Assembly (NCBI GenBank): GCA_025210265.1
Contig: JAOASD010000015.1
Coordinates: 62,001 to 126,000 of the forward strand
Length of the DNA: 64,000 nucleotides
Direction of reading: 5' to 3'
Origin: Pelagimonas sp.
GTDB taxonomy: Bacteria > Pseudomonadota > Alphaproteobacteria > Rhodobacterales > Rhodobacteraceae
The translations under genes were made by a program, and so were the position numbers. The notes under the pieces were generated by a model. That model made no database searches. It was not told the origin of the DNA and saw only the letters and a program-made list of their open reading frames with translations. Of the stretch, positions 8,674-18,267 are shown piece after piece (positions within the stretch are counted from its first letter, which is position 1; each line of letters opens with the position of its first letter).

Positions 8674-9123
8674 TCAACCAAAAGGCGGCTGTGGCGGGCT
8701 GTCCTGCGGCGCTGCTGCGGGGTTTGTGATCGGGCGTGCCTCGATCAGGACAAAGGCCTGCGCCCAAGGGTGATCGTCGGTCAGGGTGACGTGGATCACG
8801 GCCTCATGCCCCGGCGGGGTCATCTGGTCCAGCCGCTCGCGCGCCCAGCCCGTGACCTCCATCACCGGCTGGCCGCTGCGCAGGTTGCTGACAGCCATGT
8901 CCTTCCAGGCGATGCCCATGCGCAGCCCGGTGCCCAGCGCCTTTGAACAGGCCTCTTTCGCGGCCCAGCGCTTGGCATAGGTGCCCGCCACGTCGCGCCG
9001 CCGCTCGGCCTTTTGCTGTTCGATCTCGGTAAAAACCCGGTTGCGAAAGCGATCGCCAAACCGATCCAGCGTGCGCGCGATGCGCTCGATATTCGCCAGA
9101 TCGGTGCCGATGCCCAGGATCAT
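8674..9123 (-). CDS. acpS: Holo-[acyl-carrier-protein] synthase
   Basis: Transfers 4'-phosphopantetheine from CoA to apo-ACP. The N-terminus [14 protein letters not shown] carries the magnesium-binding Asp, and [16 protein letters not shown] holds the conserved Lys-Glu motif. The core ends near residue 130. A proline-rich tail of about 18 residues makes the protein 149 aa, slightly longer than usual. The ATG overlaps the stop of the upstream exporter gene by four bases. Neighbours pdxJ upstream and lepB downstream match the usual alphaproteobacterial cluster. Confidence 0.94.
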   Translation of the reverse strand: MILGIGTDLANIERIARTLDRFGDRFRNRVFTEIEQQKAERRRDVAGTYAKRWAAKEACSKALGTGLRMGIAWKDMAVSNLRSGQPVMEVTGWARERLDQMTPPGHEAVIHVTLTDDHPWAQAFVLIEARPITNPAAAPQDSPPQPPFG

Positions 9124-9743
9124 GACAGGCGCGCCGTCAGGATCTTGAAACTGGCAAAGCCAAAGAACCCGGCAAAGGTGAAGTCAAACCAGCGCCGCGC
9201 GCCTGCATAGGCGCGCACCATCCGGGCCGAGGAAAACAGCACCGCATAGCCCAGAAAGATCACGATGGACCCGGCATAAAGCAGGCAGAAATAGCCAAAC
9301 AGCGTGGCCGGGGTGGCCGTGGCGGGCGCGATGATCGCATAGATCGAGCCCCAGCTGAGGATCGCCTTGGGGTTGGTGATATGGATCGCCGCGCCTTTCA
9401 GGAACAGCGTGCCAAAACCGCCGGAAAACGGCGTGCCCAGCGGCGCGTCCCCCGGGGTCAGCCCGCGTTTCAGCGCCTTGATCGCCAGCCAGCCCAGATA
9501 GGCCGCGCCCGCATAGCGGATCATTTCGAACAGCCAGACATTGGCCAGCATGATCGCCGACAGGCCCAGCGCCGCAGCGATGCCCCAGCTGGCCGATCCC
9601 GCCAGAACACCCAGCGCAAAGGCCAGGCCCGCGCGACGCCCCGCGCTCATCGCGGTGCCGGCAATGCCCATGGTCGCAGGCCCCGGAGAGCCCCCCGCCA
9701 ACATCCAGGCAAACCAGATCGCGATGAATTCAGGGGTTATCAT
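9120..9743 (-). CDS. LysE-family amino-acid exporter
   Basis: A 207-aa six-helix membrane protein. The early segment [20 protein letters not shown] is the LysE/RhtB signature, and [20 protein letters not shown] is the second conserved block with the NPK motif. The family exports amino acids or homoserine-lactone-like compounds; the substrate is not readable. It is coupled by ATGA overlaps on both sides, to the small membrane gene upstream and to acpS downstream. It is an addition to the standard pdxJ-acpS order. Confidence 0.88.
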   Translation of the reverse strand: MITPEFIAIWFAWMLAGGSPGPATMGIAGTAMSAGRRAGLAFALGVLAGSASWGIAAALGLSAIMLANVWLFEMIRYAGAAYLGWLAIKALKRGLTPGDAPLGTPFSGGFGTLFLKGAAIHITNPKAILSWGSIYAIIAPATATPATLFGYFCLLYAGSIVIFLGYAVLFSSARMVRAYAGARRWFDFTFAGFFGFASFKILTARLS

Positions 9744-10159
9744 CTTTTTGCCTTTAGCGCCGTCTTAGCCCCTAACCCCAAGAAGAACCGGTTGCTCAGG
9801 AAGGTCACTGCAACCATCACGAGCACAATGATGATCATGCCAACTGGCCCAATTGCGGCGAGGAGTCCCCAACCCTGGCTTGGCACGGAAACCGCGATAA
9901 AACCAACGCTCAGAAGGATGTGAATGGCGATGGCGACGAGTGTCATCAAACGAGCCAGCCGCCATGCCTCGGCTTTGGGCGGTGCTGCACCATGCTGCTC
10001 CCCGTATTTGGTACCTGCATTAAGCGCCGCTAACATCGGCGGCATCCAAACACTTATCCCGGTTGGCAGCTTCACACCCAGGGGGGCCAGAGCGATACCA
10101 ACCACGATCAGGCCCAAGATGGCGAGCACAAAAACAATTGCGTAACGTTTTAAAGACAT
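9740..10159 (-). CDS. Small membrane protein, ABZJ_00895 family
   Basis: A 139-aa protein with four predicted helices. It begins MSLKRYAIVFVLAILGLIVV, then has a soluble loop with MPPMLAALNAGTKYGEQHG, which resembles the ABZJ_00895 family of unknown function. The last two helices are long and hydrophobic and the C-terminus is basic. It starts 36 bases after pdxJ and overlaps the LysE-type exporter by four bases, so the two membrane proteins may act together. No function is known to me. Confidence 0.75.
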   Translation of the reverse strand: MSLKRYAIVFVLAILGLIVVGIALAPLGVKLPTGISVWMPPMLAALNAGTKYGEQHGAAPPKAEAWRLARLMTLVAIAIHILLSVGFIAVSVPSQGWGLLAAIGPVGMIIIVLVMVAVTFLSNRFFLGLGAKTALKAKR

Positions 10160-10195
10160 TGATACATCCAGAAGGTTCAGCTGATTACAGCCATA

Positions 10196-10957
10196 CTACA
10201 CGGGTTCGCGCGCCTCATCCATCAGGCGGCGCATTTCGGCAATTGCCGGGGTCATGCCAAGGAAAATCGCCTCGCCAATCAGGAAGTGACCGATATTCAG
10301 CTCCATCACCTCGGGGAAGGCCGCGACGGGTTGCACGGTGTCATAGGTCAGGCCGTGGCCCGCATGGACCTCAAGCCCCAGCGAATGGGCAAAGGCGGAC
10401 ATCTCGCGCAGGCGCTCCAGCTCGGCGTCGCGTGCGTCGAAACGGCCCTCGGCATGGGCGTCACAATAAGCACCGGTATGCAGCTCGATCACCTGCGCAC
10501 CGATGCGATGCGCGGCTTCGATCTGTTTCTGATCGGCAGCGATAAAGATCGACACACGGCAGCCCGCCTCGCGCAGGGGCGCGATGTAATGGGCCAGCTT
10601 GTTTTCCTCGCGCGCGACTTCCAGCCCGCCCTCGGTGGTCTTTTCCTCGCGCTTTTCGGGCACAATGCAGACCGCATGGGGTTTGTGGCGCAGGGCGATG
10701 GCCTGCATTTCCTCGGTCGCCGCCATTTCAAAGTTCAGAGGCACGGTCAGCACCTCCATCAGACCTTCGATATCGGCATCGGTGATGTGGCGGCGGTCTT
10801 CACGCAGATGGGCGGTGATGCCATCGGCCCCGGCCTCTTGCGCCAGCTTGGCGGCGCGCAGCGGATCGGGATAGGCCCCGCCCCGCGCATTGCGCACGGT
10901 GGCCACGTGGTCGATATTCACGCCAAGGCGCAGAGAGCCGGCAAAGTTCGTCATCAT
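10196..10957 (-). CDS. pdxJ: Pyridoxine 5'-phosphate synthase
   Basis: Condenses deoxyxylulose phosphate with aminoacetone phosphate in vitamin B6 synthesis. The start region [19 protein letters not shown], the [12 protein letters not shown] block with the catalytic His, and [11 protein letters not shown] with the C-terminal [14 protein letters not shown] are diagnostic. The length of 253 aa is typical. Two adjacent ATG codons (10957 and 10954) follow a GGAGGG ribosome site; the second has the better spacing. It stands upstream of the small membrane gene, exporter and acpS in one transcription direction. Confidence 0.96.
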   Translation of the reverse strand: MMTNFAGSLRLGVNIDHVATVRNARGGAYPDPLRAAKLAQEAGADGITAHLREDRRHITDADIEGLMEVLTVPLNFEMAATEEMQAIALRHKPHAVCIVPEKREEKTTEGGLEVAREENKLAHYIAPLREAGCRVSIFIAADQKQIEAAHRIGAQVIELHTGAYCDAHAEGRFDARDAELERLREMSAFAHSLGLEVHAGHGLTYDTVQPVAAFPEVMELNIGHFLIGEAIFLGMTPAIAEMRRLMDEAREPV

Positions 10958-11065
10958 GTCCCTCCGGGAAGCGATGGAATGGTCGTTTTGATCAAACCAT
11001 AGGCTTTTGGAAAGCGAAGAAAAGAAGGGAATTGTAGCGATACAGGGCAGCGGCGCGGCGCGCGC

Positions 11066-11725
11066 TTATTCGCCCTTGCCCTCGGCCTCTTTCTTTTTCT
11101 TCAGCGCGGCCAGCTTGGCCTTCAGAACCCCGGTGCGGCGGTTTTTATAAGCGGTGATCAGCGGCAGAGACACATAATACGCGATGGTTCCGGCAATCAG
11201 ACCCGGCACCAGACCGCCAATCATATACGGGAAAAACACCTGATCGTAAAAGATCAGCAGATCGCTCCAATCGACCTCGGCCCCGGTAAAGCTGGCCAGC
11301 AGGTTGTCCCACAGATCCTGCCCTGCCTTGACGAATTTTTCGACCAGACCGCCATGGTCCTCGCCCCGCATCCGCGGCGGCCCCGAATGGGTGCCCAGCA
11401 GCCAATGCCCGGTGGACAAGGAAATCGCCCCAATCGGCACATAGGTCAGCGGGTTGCCGAAAAAGGTCGCCAGCAAAGCGGCCAGAATATTGCCCCGCAT
11501 GACCCAGGACACCGCCGCCGCCACCACAAAATGCAGCCCGTAAAACGGCGTGAATGTGGTGAACACCCCGGCAAAAATCCCACGGGCGATGCGATGCGGC
11601 GGATCCGGCAGACGCCGCAGACGGTGTTTCACATATTGCGCCGCCCGGCCCCAGCCGCCACGTGGCCAGACCAGCTCCTTCAAGATGCGGAGCACCGACC
11701 GTCTGTCGCGTCTTTTGAAGACCAA
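11066..11725 (-). CDS. DUF2062 membrane protein
   Basis: A 219-aa protein with an arginine-rich N-terminus and the DUF2062 pattern: HRIARGIFAGVFTTFTPFYG, then the helix with NILAALLATFFGNPLTYVP, and a C-terminal helix followed by a lysine-rich tail. Two to three membrane helices are predicted. The function is unknown. It begins 15 bases after the rsh stop and is conserved next to rsh in related bacteria, so it is probably co-transcribed. Confidence 0.85.
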   Translation of the reverse strand: MVFKRRDRRSVLRILKELVWPRGGWGRAAQYVKHRLRRLPDPPHRIARGIFAGVFTTFTPFYGLHFVVAAAVSWVMRGNILAALLATFFGNPLTYVPIGAISLSTGHWLLGTHSGPPRMRGEDHGGLVEKFVKAGQDLWDNLLASFTGAEVDWSDLLIFYDQVFFPYMIGGLVPGLIAGTIAYYVSLPLITAYKNRRTGVLKAKLAALKKKKEAEGKGE

Positions 11726-11740
11726 CGGCCCCCGCCTTTC

Positions 11741-13882
11741 CTATCCTTCACCCGTGCCCGGCATCGCCGCGAGCCCCGGATCGCGGCGGCGCTTGACCGA
11801 CGCGACATTGCTTTCTGCCTCAAGCGCAGAGCGAACCGAATGCAGATGGCCCGCATCGCGCAGATCGACATCCACCAACAGCCTATAAAAATCCGGCTTA
11901 CGGTCGATGAATCGCAGGTCTGAGATATTGGCCCTTTGCTCGCCGATCAATGTGCAAATCCGCCCCAGCACACCGGCATCATTGGTGATCGTCAGTTCCA
12001 GCGCCACGTTATAGACCGGCGGGTGTGTGCCATCAGCCCAATGCAGATCCAGCCAGCGGCTGGGCTGGTCTTCGAAATCGGCCAGCGCCGCGCAGTCAAT
12101 GGAATGCACGGCAACGCCGCGCCCACGCCGGGCCAGCCCGATGATCCGCTCGCCGGGCAGCGGCAAGCAGCAGGGCGCGCGTTCAAAGGCCTGCCCATGT
12201 TCCAGCCCGACCACGGCGCGCTGCGCTTCGATCTGGCCGTCATCCTGAATCGCCTGATCGGGATAGACCGATTCCAGCACTTCGCGGGCGGTCATTTCAG
12301 CACTGCCAACCCGCGCCAACAGCGTTTCCGAACTGTCCAGCCGCAGGGTCGCGGCGGCCATTTCCAGCGCCTTGTCCGTGACTTTCTTACCGGCATTTTC
12401 AAAGGCGGCCCGCACCAGTTCCTGCCCCAGCCGGGCAAAGCGTTCGCGGTTCGCTTCGCGCAGGGCACGGCGAATCGCGGTTTTGGCCTTGCCGGTGGTG
12501 GCGATGTCCAGCCAGGTCGCCTGAGGGCTTTGCCCCTCGGCGATGATGACCTCGACCGACTGACCGTTTTTCAACCGGGTCCATAGCGGCACACGGATGC
12601 CATCGACCTTGGCCCCCACACAGGCCGACCCGATTCGGGTGTGGATCGCATAGGCGAAATCCAGCGGCGTCGCGCCCTTGGGCAGCTTGACCACATCACC
12701 TTTGGGGGTAAAGCAAAACACCTTGTCCGAATACATTTCCAGCTTCACCGCCTCGAGGAAGGCATCATGGTCTTCCTCGGTGATGAAGGTTTCGGTCAGG
12801 TTCGCCACCCAGCGGGACGGTTCAACAGCAAAGGGGTTTTCGGCGCGCACACCGTCGCGATAGGACCAATGCGCAGCCACCCCGGTTTCGGCGACCTCAT
12901 GCATCCGGCGCGACCGGATCTGGACCTCGACCCGCTTGCCATCGCGCCCCGACACAGTCGTATGGATCGAGCGATAGCCATTGGATTTCGGCTGGCTGAT
13001 GTAATCCTTGAACCGGCCCGGCACCGCACGCCACCGCTGGTGAATGGCACCCAGCGCGATATAGCAATCCTCATCCGTGCGGGTGATCACGCGAAAGCCG
13101 TAAATGTCAGACAGGCGGGAAAAGCCGATCTTCTTTTCCTGCATCTTGCGCCAGATCGAATAGGGTTTTTTGGCGCGGCCGAACACCTCGGCCTCGACAC
13201 CCGCCTTGTCCAGTTCGATCCGCATATCGCTGGTGATGCGGTGGATCACATCGCCGGTTTCTTTTTGCAGCGTGACAAAGCGGCGGATGATGCTGGCGCG
13301 GCCCTCGGGGTTCAGCACACGAAAGGCCAGATCCTCCAGCTCTTCGCGCATGGACTGCATCCCCATGCGCCCGGCCAGGGGCGCAAAGATGTCCATGGTT
13401 TCACGCGCCTTCTGCACCTGCTTTTCGGGTTTCATGGCGCGAATGGTGCGCATATTGTGCAGACGGTCGGCCAGTTTGACCAGGATCACGCGCAGATCCT
13501 TGGACATGGCCATGAACAGTTTGCGGAAATTCTCCGCCTGTTTTGATTCGGTGCTGGACAGCTGCAGGTTGGTCAGCTTGGTCACGCCATCGACCAGATC
13601 CGCCACCTCGCTGCCAAAGCGTTCGGCCACTTCGTCATAAGAGGCGCGGGTGTCTTCGATCGTGTCGTGCAGCAGAGCGGTGATGATGGTCGCATCATCC
13701 AGCTGCTGCTCCGTCAGAATGGCGGCCACAGCAACCGGGTGCGTAAAATAGGGTTCGCCGGATTTGCGGGTCTGCCCTTCATGCATCTCGCGGCCATATT
13801 CATAGGCCGCGAAAATCAGATCTTCGTTGGTTTTGGGATTGTAGTTGCGGACCAGTGCAACAAGGTCTTCTGCAGCGATCAT
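11741..13882 (-). CDS. rsh: Bifunctional (p)ppGpp synthetase/hydrolase, RelA/SpoT family
   Basis: Makes and degrades the stringent-response alarmone (p)ppGpp. The 713-aa protein has the HD hydrolase domain with ITALLHDTIEDT near residue 60 and RLHNMRTI, and the synthetase domain with GFSRLSDIYGFRVITR. The substrate loop reads GRFKDYISQPKSNGYRSIHT: the RFKD form marks bifunctional enzymes, against EFDD of synthetase-only RelA. A TGS domain (CFTPKGDVVKLPKGATPLDF) and a C-terminal ACT domain follow. It is the only such gene in view. It lies 34 bases downstream of rpoZ, a common pairing. Confidence 0.95.
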   Translation of the reverse strand: MIAAEDLVALVRNYNPKTNEDLIFAAYEYGREMHEGQTRKSGEPYFTHPVAVAAILTEQQLDDATIITALLHDTIEDTRASYDEVAERFGSEVADLVDGVTKLTNLQLSSTESKQAENFRKLFMAMSKDLRVILVKLADRLHNMRTIRAMKPEKQVQKARETMDIFAPLAGRMGMQSMREELEDLAFRVLNPEGRASIIRRFVTLQKETGDVIHRITSDMRIELDKAGVEAEVFGRAKKPYSIWRKMQEKKIGFSRLSDIYGFRVITRTDEDCYIALGAIHQRWRAVPGRFKDYISQPKSNGYRSIHTTVSGRDGKRVEVQIRSRRMHEVAETGVAAHWSYRDGVRAENPFAVEPSRWVANLTETFITEEDHDAFLEAVKLEMYSDKVFCFTPKGDVVKLPKGATPLDFAYAIHTRIGSACVGAKVDGIRVPLWTRLKNGQSVEVIIAEGQSPQATWLDIATTGKAKTAIRRALREANRERFARLGQELVRAAFENAGKKVTDKALEMAAATLRLDSSETLLARVGSAEMTAREVLESVYPDQAIQDDGQIEAQRAVVGLEHGQAFERAPCCLPLPGERIIGLARRGRGVAVHSIDCAALADFEDQPSRWLDLHWADGTHPPVYNVALELTITNDAGVLGRICTLIGEQRANISDLRFIDRKPDFYRLLVDVDLRDAGHLHSVRSALEAESNVASVKRRRDPGLAAMPGTGEG

Positions 13883-13916
13883 TCACGCTTTCCTGTTTGG
13901 CCCGCAGCGCGGGCGA

Positions 13917-14270
13917 TCAGCCCTGTCCCTGTGCTTCCATCAAGGCGCGCAGCAGTTTTTCCTCGGACATATCGTCCTCGGCGGGCTTGTCGGGTTCGGC
14001 CCCCATCAGCAGCGCCATGGAATCGTCTTCGGGTTCGTCGACCTCGATCTGAGTCTGGTTCGACTCGATCAGGCGTTCGCGCAGATCGTCGGTGGACTGG
14101 GTTTCATCCGCGATTTCGCGCAGAGCGACCACAGGGTTCTTGTCGTTGTCACGGTCCACCGTCAGGGCAGCACCGGCGCTGATTTCACGCGCACGATGGG
14201 CCGCGAGCATCACCAGCTCGAACCGGTTGGGAACCTTGTCTACGCAATCTTCTACCGTCACGCGGGCCAT
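13917..14270 (-). CDS. rpoZ: RNA polymerase omega subunit
   Basis: Omega helps assemble and stabilise RNA polymerase by holding the beta-prime subunit. The start [20 protein letters not shown] and the [12 protein letters not shown] segment are diagnostic. An acidic tail of about 40 residues ([15 protein letters not shown]) extends it to 117 aa, as is usual in alphaproteobacteria. I chose the ATG at 14270, because the codons upstream do not look like omega. It leads into rsh, linking the stringent response and the polymerase. Confidence 0.95.
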   Translation of the reverse strand: MARVTVEDCVDKVPNRFELVMLAAHRAREISAGAALTVDRDNDKNPVVALREIADETQSTDDLRERLIESNQTQIEVDEPEDDSMALLMGAEPDKPAEDDMSEEKLLRALMEAQGQG

Positions 14271-14360
14271 TTGGACGCTCCTATCCTTCGGACTGCCGTC
14301 AGAAACCGTGCACATACCGCGCCCTGCCATGAATGACAAGGCGCAAAGCGCAGGCTGCGG

Positions 14361-14945
14361 CTACAATGGGCGGATCTCGTCACGGGCCTCCTGCGGCAAG
14401 GCCGCCGCCATCTGACGCACGGACAGGTTCAACACCGGATGCACCCAATCGGGGGCCACATCGGCCAGCGGCACCAGAACAAATCCGCGATCCTGCAGGC
14501 GCGGATGCGGCAGGATCAGGTGCTGGGGGGCCTGCTTGACCTGCTGTTCGGGCGGCAGGTTCAGCCAACGCCGATAGGTTGCCTCATCCGGGAGAATCGC
14601 ATCACCCACAGCGATCAGATCCAGATCCAGTGTCCGACTGCCCCAGCGGGTTTCGCGCAACCTGTCAAAGTCGGACTCGACCCTATGCAGCCGCTCCAAC
14701 AACTGACCAGAAACCAGCCCCTCGCCCTCTGCGACCGTCAACACCGCACAGGCATTTACGTAATCCGGCCCTGCCCCGGCAGGGAAACAGGGGGTGGCAA
14801 AAAACCGACTCACGCGGCGGGGCCGCAGCCCCAATGCGCTGAGTCGCGATAGGGCCGCAGACAGAGTCGCCCGCCGCCCCAAACCGGCTGATCCCAGATT
14901 TGACCCTAGGGCAATCACCAGTTCTTGTTCTGAAGTGCAGTTCAT
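14361..14945 (-). CDS. folK: 6-hydroxymethyl-7,8-dihydropterin pyrophosphokinase
   Basis: Transfers diphosphate from ATP to 6-hydroxymethyl-dihydropterin in folate synthesis. The N-terminus ELVIALGSNLGS, the block RVSRFFATPCFPAGAGPDYVNACA, and the catalytic RWGSRTLDLDLIAVGD with PHPRLQDRGFVLVPLADVAP are characteristic. The length of 194 aa is normal. It is the first gene of the minus-strand run and is divergent from the NYN gene. A 128-base gap between them must contain both promoters. Confidence 0.94.
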   Translation of the reverse strand: MNCTSEQELVIALGSNLGSAGLGRRATLSAALSRLSALGLRPRRVSRFFATPCFPAGAGPDYVNACAVLTVAEGEGLVSGQLLERLHRVESDFDRLRETRWGSRTLDLDLIAVGDAILPDEATYRRWLNLPPEQQVKQAPQHLILPHPRLQDRGFVLVPLADVAPDWVHPVLNLSVRQMAAALPQEARDEIRPL

Positions 14946-15076
14946 ACTATCCTTATGAGAGTGTGATGCAGCTTGATCATTCGAGCAGAGCCTATATTTT
15001 TTATCAAACGCGCTCTACCCGCATTTCAGTCACACTCACGCTTATTGGTAGGGCCCTTTGATCGAAAGGACATTTG

Positions 15077-15649
15077 ATGTTTTACAAAGACGAACGGCTG
15101 GCGCTGTTCATCGACGGCTCTAACCTATACGCAGCGGCAAAGGCACTCGGTTTCGACATCGACTACAAATTGCTGCGTCAGGAATTTGCCCGTCGCGGCA
15201 AGATGGTTAGAGCCTTCTACTACACCGCGCTACTGGAAAATGACGAGTATTCGCCGATCCGCCCGCTGGTCGACTGGCTGCACTATAACGGGTTCACCAT
15301 GGTCACCAAACCGGCCAAGGAATACACCGACAGCCAGGGCCGCCGTAAGGTAAAAGGCAACATGGATATCGAACTGACCGTCGATGCCATGGAACTGGCC
15401 CCCCGTGTGGACCACATCGTCCTGTTCTCGGGCGATGGCGACTTCCGCCCCTTGGTTGAATCGCTGCAGCGTCAGGGTGTTCGCGTATCGGTTGTATCAA
15501 CCATCCGTTCGCAGCCGCCCATGATCGCGGATGAACTGCGCCGTCAGGCCGACAATTTCATCGAGCTGGACGAGCTGCGCGAAGTCATTGGCCGCCCTCC
15601 GCGCGAAATGCCGGTCGAGCGCAGCTTTGAGGTTGCCTCCTCCACCTGA
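15077..15649 (+). CDS. NYN-domain (LabA/DUF88-type) protein
   Basis: A 190-aa PIN-like nuclease fold of the NYN/LabA group. It has the first acidic site in LALFIDGSNLYAAAKALG, the second in the GNMDIELTVDAMELA block, and the third in HIVLFSGDGDFRPLV, followed by GVRVSVVS. These four acidic positions form the metal site of predicted RNases in this family. The actual substrate is unknown. The start is the ATG at 15077 after GAAAGGAC. The gene stands alone, divergent from folK. Confidence 0.88.
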   Translation: MFYKDERLALFIDGSNLYAAAKALGFDIDYKLLRQEFARRGKMVRAFYYTALLENDEYSPIRPLVDWLHYNGFTMVTKPAKEYTDSQGRRKVKGNMDIELTVDAMELAPRVDHIVLFSGDGDFRPLVESLQRQGVRVSVVSTIRSQPPMIADELRRQADNFIELDELREVIGRPPREMPVERSFEVASST

Positions 15650-15847
15650 CCTGACTGACCGGCTGTGCGCCCTCATGGGGATGAAGCGCGCACAGCCGGG
15701 ATATGGCCCAACCGGCCCGCCAGATATGCCCCCCCTTCCCTTGCCAAAACCACAGCCCTGCCCCGACCGCCCGAAACGCATCGGGCTGGCGCAGCCGCGT
15801 GTTTTCCTGTAGGGCAGCCACTCAACCCACCCCGACACGAGGATGCC

Positions 15848-16753
15848 ATGACCACACGCGCCGGCTTTGTCGCCCTGATCGGCGAGCCCAATGCGGGCAA
15901 ATCCACCCTGACCAACCGCATGGTCGGGGCAAAGGTATCCATCGTCACACATAAGGTTCAGACCACGCGCGCCCGGATCCGCGGCGTTGCCATCGAAGGC
16001 GACAGCCAGCTGGTTTTCGTCGACACGCCCGGCCTGTTCCAACCGCGCCGCCGACTGGACCGCGCCATGGTCGCCGCCGCCTGGGGCGGCGCAGCAGATG
16101 CCGACATCATCGTCCTGCTAATCGAGGCACATCGCGGCGTGACCGAAGGTGTCGAACGCATCCTCGAAGGCCTCGAAGAGCTGCCACAGGGCCGCCGCAT
16201 CGCGCTGGCCATCAACAAGATCGACCGGGTCGAAGCCCCCGACCTGCTGGCCCTGACACAGGATCTGAACGACCGCTTTGAGTTCGCCCAGACCTTTATG
16301 ATCTCCGCCGAAAAAGGCCACGGGGTTGATGACCTGCGCGGCTGGCTGGCGGCAGAGCTGCCCGAAGGCCCCTGGCTTTATCCCGAAGACCAGATCGCCG
16401 ACCTGCCCCTGCGCATGATCGCCGCCGAAATGACGCGCGAAAAACTGACCCTGCGCCTGCATCAGGAACTGCCCTACCAGCTGACCGTCGAAACCGAAAA
16501 CTGGGAAGAGCGCAAAGACGGCTCCGCCCGGATCGACCAGATGATCTATGTATCCCGCGATGGGCATAAAGGCATCGTACTGGGCAAAAAGGGCGAAACC
16601 ATCAAAGCCGTCAGCCAGGCCGCCCGCGCCGAGCTGGAAGAATTCCTGGGCCGCCGCATCCACCTGTTCCTGCAGGTCAAAGTGCGCAGCAACTGGCTGG
16701 AAGAGGCCGAGCGTTACTCGGAAATGGGCCTCGATTTCCGCGATGGCAACTGA
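15848..16753 (+). CDS. era: GTPase Era
   Basis: A GTPase that binds 16S rRNA and helps 30S assembly. G1 is GEPNAGKSTLTNRM, G3 is FVDTPGLF, G4 is AINKIDRV and G5 is SAEKGHGV. The C-terminal KH domain includes KGIVLGKKGETIKAVSQAAR and ends with the RSNWLEE segment. The length of 301 aa is standard. The start is the ATG at 15848, preceded by ACGAGGA. The DUF1491 gene begins 11 bases before its stop. In many relatives era sits right after rnc; here it is on the opposite strand 8 kb away. Confidence 0.96.
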   Translation: MTTRAGFVALIGEPNAGKSTLTNRMVGAKVSIVTHKVQTTRARIRGVAIEGDSQLVFVDTPGLFQPRRRLDRAMVAAAWGGAADADIIVLLIEAHRGVTEGVERILEGLEELPQGRRIALAINKIDRVEAPDLLALTQDLNDRFEFAQTFMISAEKGHGVDDLRGWLAAELPEGPWLYPEDQIADLPLRMIAAEMTREKLTLRLHQELPYQLTVETENWEERKDGSARIDQMIYVSRDGHKGIVLGKKGETIKAVSQAARAELEEFLGRRIHLFLQVKVRSNWLEEAERYSEMGLDFRDGN

Positions 16754-17081
16754 ACCACGCCTGACCGCGCGGTTCTGGGTCGACGCCTATATCGCGCGGC
16801 TGCGCCTGTTCGACATCCCGGTATTTGTCGTTGCCCATGGCGATGACACCGCCGGGGCCGTACTGGTCAAACTGAACACGCTGGACGGGCAGGCCAGCTG
16901 CCACACCCGTCAGTTCGACCTGATGACCGGCGCACGGGCCTGGACAGAACTGTCCAAAGGCACTGAACGCGATGTCGATGACACGATCACCAGACAGCGC
17001 AGCTTTGACCCCGATCTTTGGGTGATCGAAGTCGAGGACCGCCATGGCCGACACCTGCTGGATGAGGACGGGTTTGTCTAA
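16743..17081 (+). CDS. DUF1491 family protein
   Basis: A 112-aa protein starting MATEPRLTARFWVDAYIARL, with the motifs DGQASCHTRQFDLM and SFDPDLWVIEVEDRHGRHLL that mark DUF1491. The function is unknown. It is typical of alphaproteobacteria and usually located between era and recO, as here. The ATG lies inside the end of era, which implies translational coupling. Confidence 0.85.
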   Translation: MATEPRLTARFWVDAYIARLRLFDIPVFVVAHGDDTAGAVLVKLNTLDGQASCHTRQFDLMTGARAWTELSKGTERDVDDTITRQRSFDPDLWVIEVEDRHGRHLLDEDGFV

Positions 17082-17467
17082 TCGCAAACGCTGCACAACA
17101 TGCGATGCCGCGCAGTTTTGAGTATTTTCAAAGAGAAGAAGATCAAAGGGCGCGTGTCCACCCCAGCCGCTGCCCCGGCCCAACAGGCATCACTGAAGAC
17201 AGCGGCGGGGCTTCTCCTCTTGCGGTCATCGGCTCTCCAGCCTGTACCGCGCCCCTAGCAAAGTCGAGCATGGTTAACTTCTGGTAAAACCTACCGCTTC
17301 TTCTCTTTTCAAATACTCATTCGGCGCTCTCAACAGCAACCGCCCTCGCTCAATGCCCCCCTTCCCAAACGCGCCCGCCCGAGGGGAACCCGAGGCCCCC
17401 TGTGCGCCGCAGGCGCGCCTTTTGGCAACGGCTTGTCAGCGCGGGCCGCAGCGGGCAGGAATGGGAT
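17082..17467. other. Intergenic stretch between DUF1491 gene and recO
   Basis: No gene is supported in these 386 bases. The region contains a long-range inverted repeat (see 17119-17319) and, just before recO, a GC-rich stretch whose open frame upstream of the recO ATG does not look coding. Confidence 0.5.
17119..17319. repeat. Inverted pair of a 23-bp intergenic motif
   Basis: The left arm (17119-17141) begins TGAGTATTTTCAAAGAGAAG. The right arm (17297-17319) is its near-exact reverse complement, differing only in the middle around TTCAA versus GAAA. The arms are 155 bases apart and lie in non-coding DNA. Confidence 0.6.
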
Positions 17468-18202
17468 ATGGATTGGCGCGATACCGGCATTTTACTGGCC
17501 ACACGCAAACATGGCGAAACCGATGTGATTCTGGAGGTCTTTACCCCGGAACGCGGTCGCCATGCCGGTGTGCTGCGCGGTGGCACGTCCCGCCGCATGG
17601 CGCCGCATTTGCAGCCCGGCACGCAGCTGGATCTGCAATGGCGCGCCCGCCTCGCCGATCACATGGGCAGTTTCAGCGCCGAGCCGATACGCTCGCGCAG
17701 CGCACAGGCCATGGGCGATCGGCTCTCGCTGGCTGGGCTGAACGCCGTTCTGTCCCTGCTCTGCGCCGCGCTGCCTGAACGAGAAGCCCATCCCCGTCTG
17801 TATCAACGCAGCGAACAATTGCTGGATCTTCTGGGCCAGACGGATATCTGGCCGCTCGCCTATCTCAACTGGGAAATGGCCCTGCTGGAGGCATTGGGCT
17901 TTAGGCTGGACCTCAGCCAATGCGCTGCAACCGGCGCGACCGAAGACCTGATCTATGTCTCGCCCAAATCCGCGCGGGCCGTGTCGGGCAAAGGTGCCGG
18001 GGATTGGGCGGACCGGATGCTACCCCTGCCCCCCGTCATGCGGGGCGAAGGCGACGCCGAAGACAGTGAAATCCTGATCGCCCTTGGCACCACCGGCTAT
18101 TTTCTGGATCGCCATCTGGCACCGCAACTGCCTGGCGGCACATTGCCCGCCGCACGCGGCGTGTTCCTGGACCGGCTCAGCCGCCAGATCATACGCGCCT
18201 AA
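17468..18202 (+). CDS. recO: DNA repair protein RecO
   Basis: Mediates RecA loading in the RecFOR pathway and anneals single strands. The N-terminal OB domain begins [20 protein letters not shown] and continues with [17 protein letters not shown] helical domain follows with [21 protein letters not shown]. The C-terminus ends [15 protein letters not shown]. The length of 244 aa is typical. I chose the ATG at 17468; the open extension to 17402 lies in GC-rich non-coding sequence. Confidence 0.94.
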   Translation: MDWRDTGILLATRKHGETDVILEVFTPERGRHAGVLRGGTSRRMAPHLQPGTQLDLQWRARLADHMGSFSAEPIRSRSAQAMGDRLSLAGLNAVLSLLCAALPEREAHPRLYQRSEQLLDLLGQTDIWPLAYLNWEMALLEALGFRLDLSQCAATGATEDLIYVSPKSARAVSGKGAGDWADRMLPLPPVMRGEGDAEDSEILIALGTTGYFLDRHLAPQLPGGTLPAARGVFLDRLSRQIIRA

Positions 18203-18267
18203 AGCCGCAGGGTGCGGGGCGGATTGGCGTCTTTTCCCTTTCGTCAAATCGGGCTAGTACTGGCGCG

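Noticed and set aside
14959-15037. 8-bp inverted arms GAGTGTGA/TCACACTC between folK and the NYN gene
   Set aside because: The arms are short and 63 bases apart in a divergent promoter region, so chance is likely.
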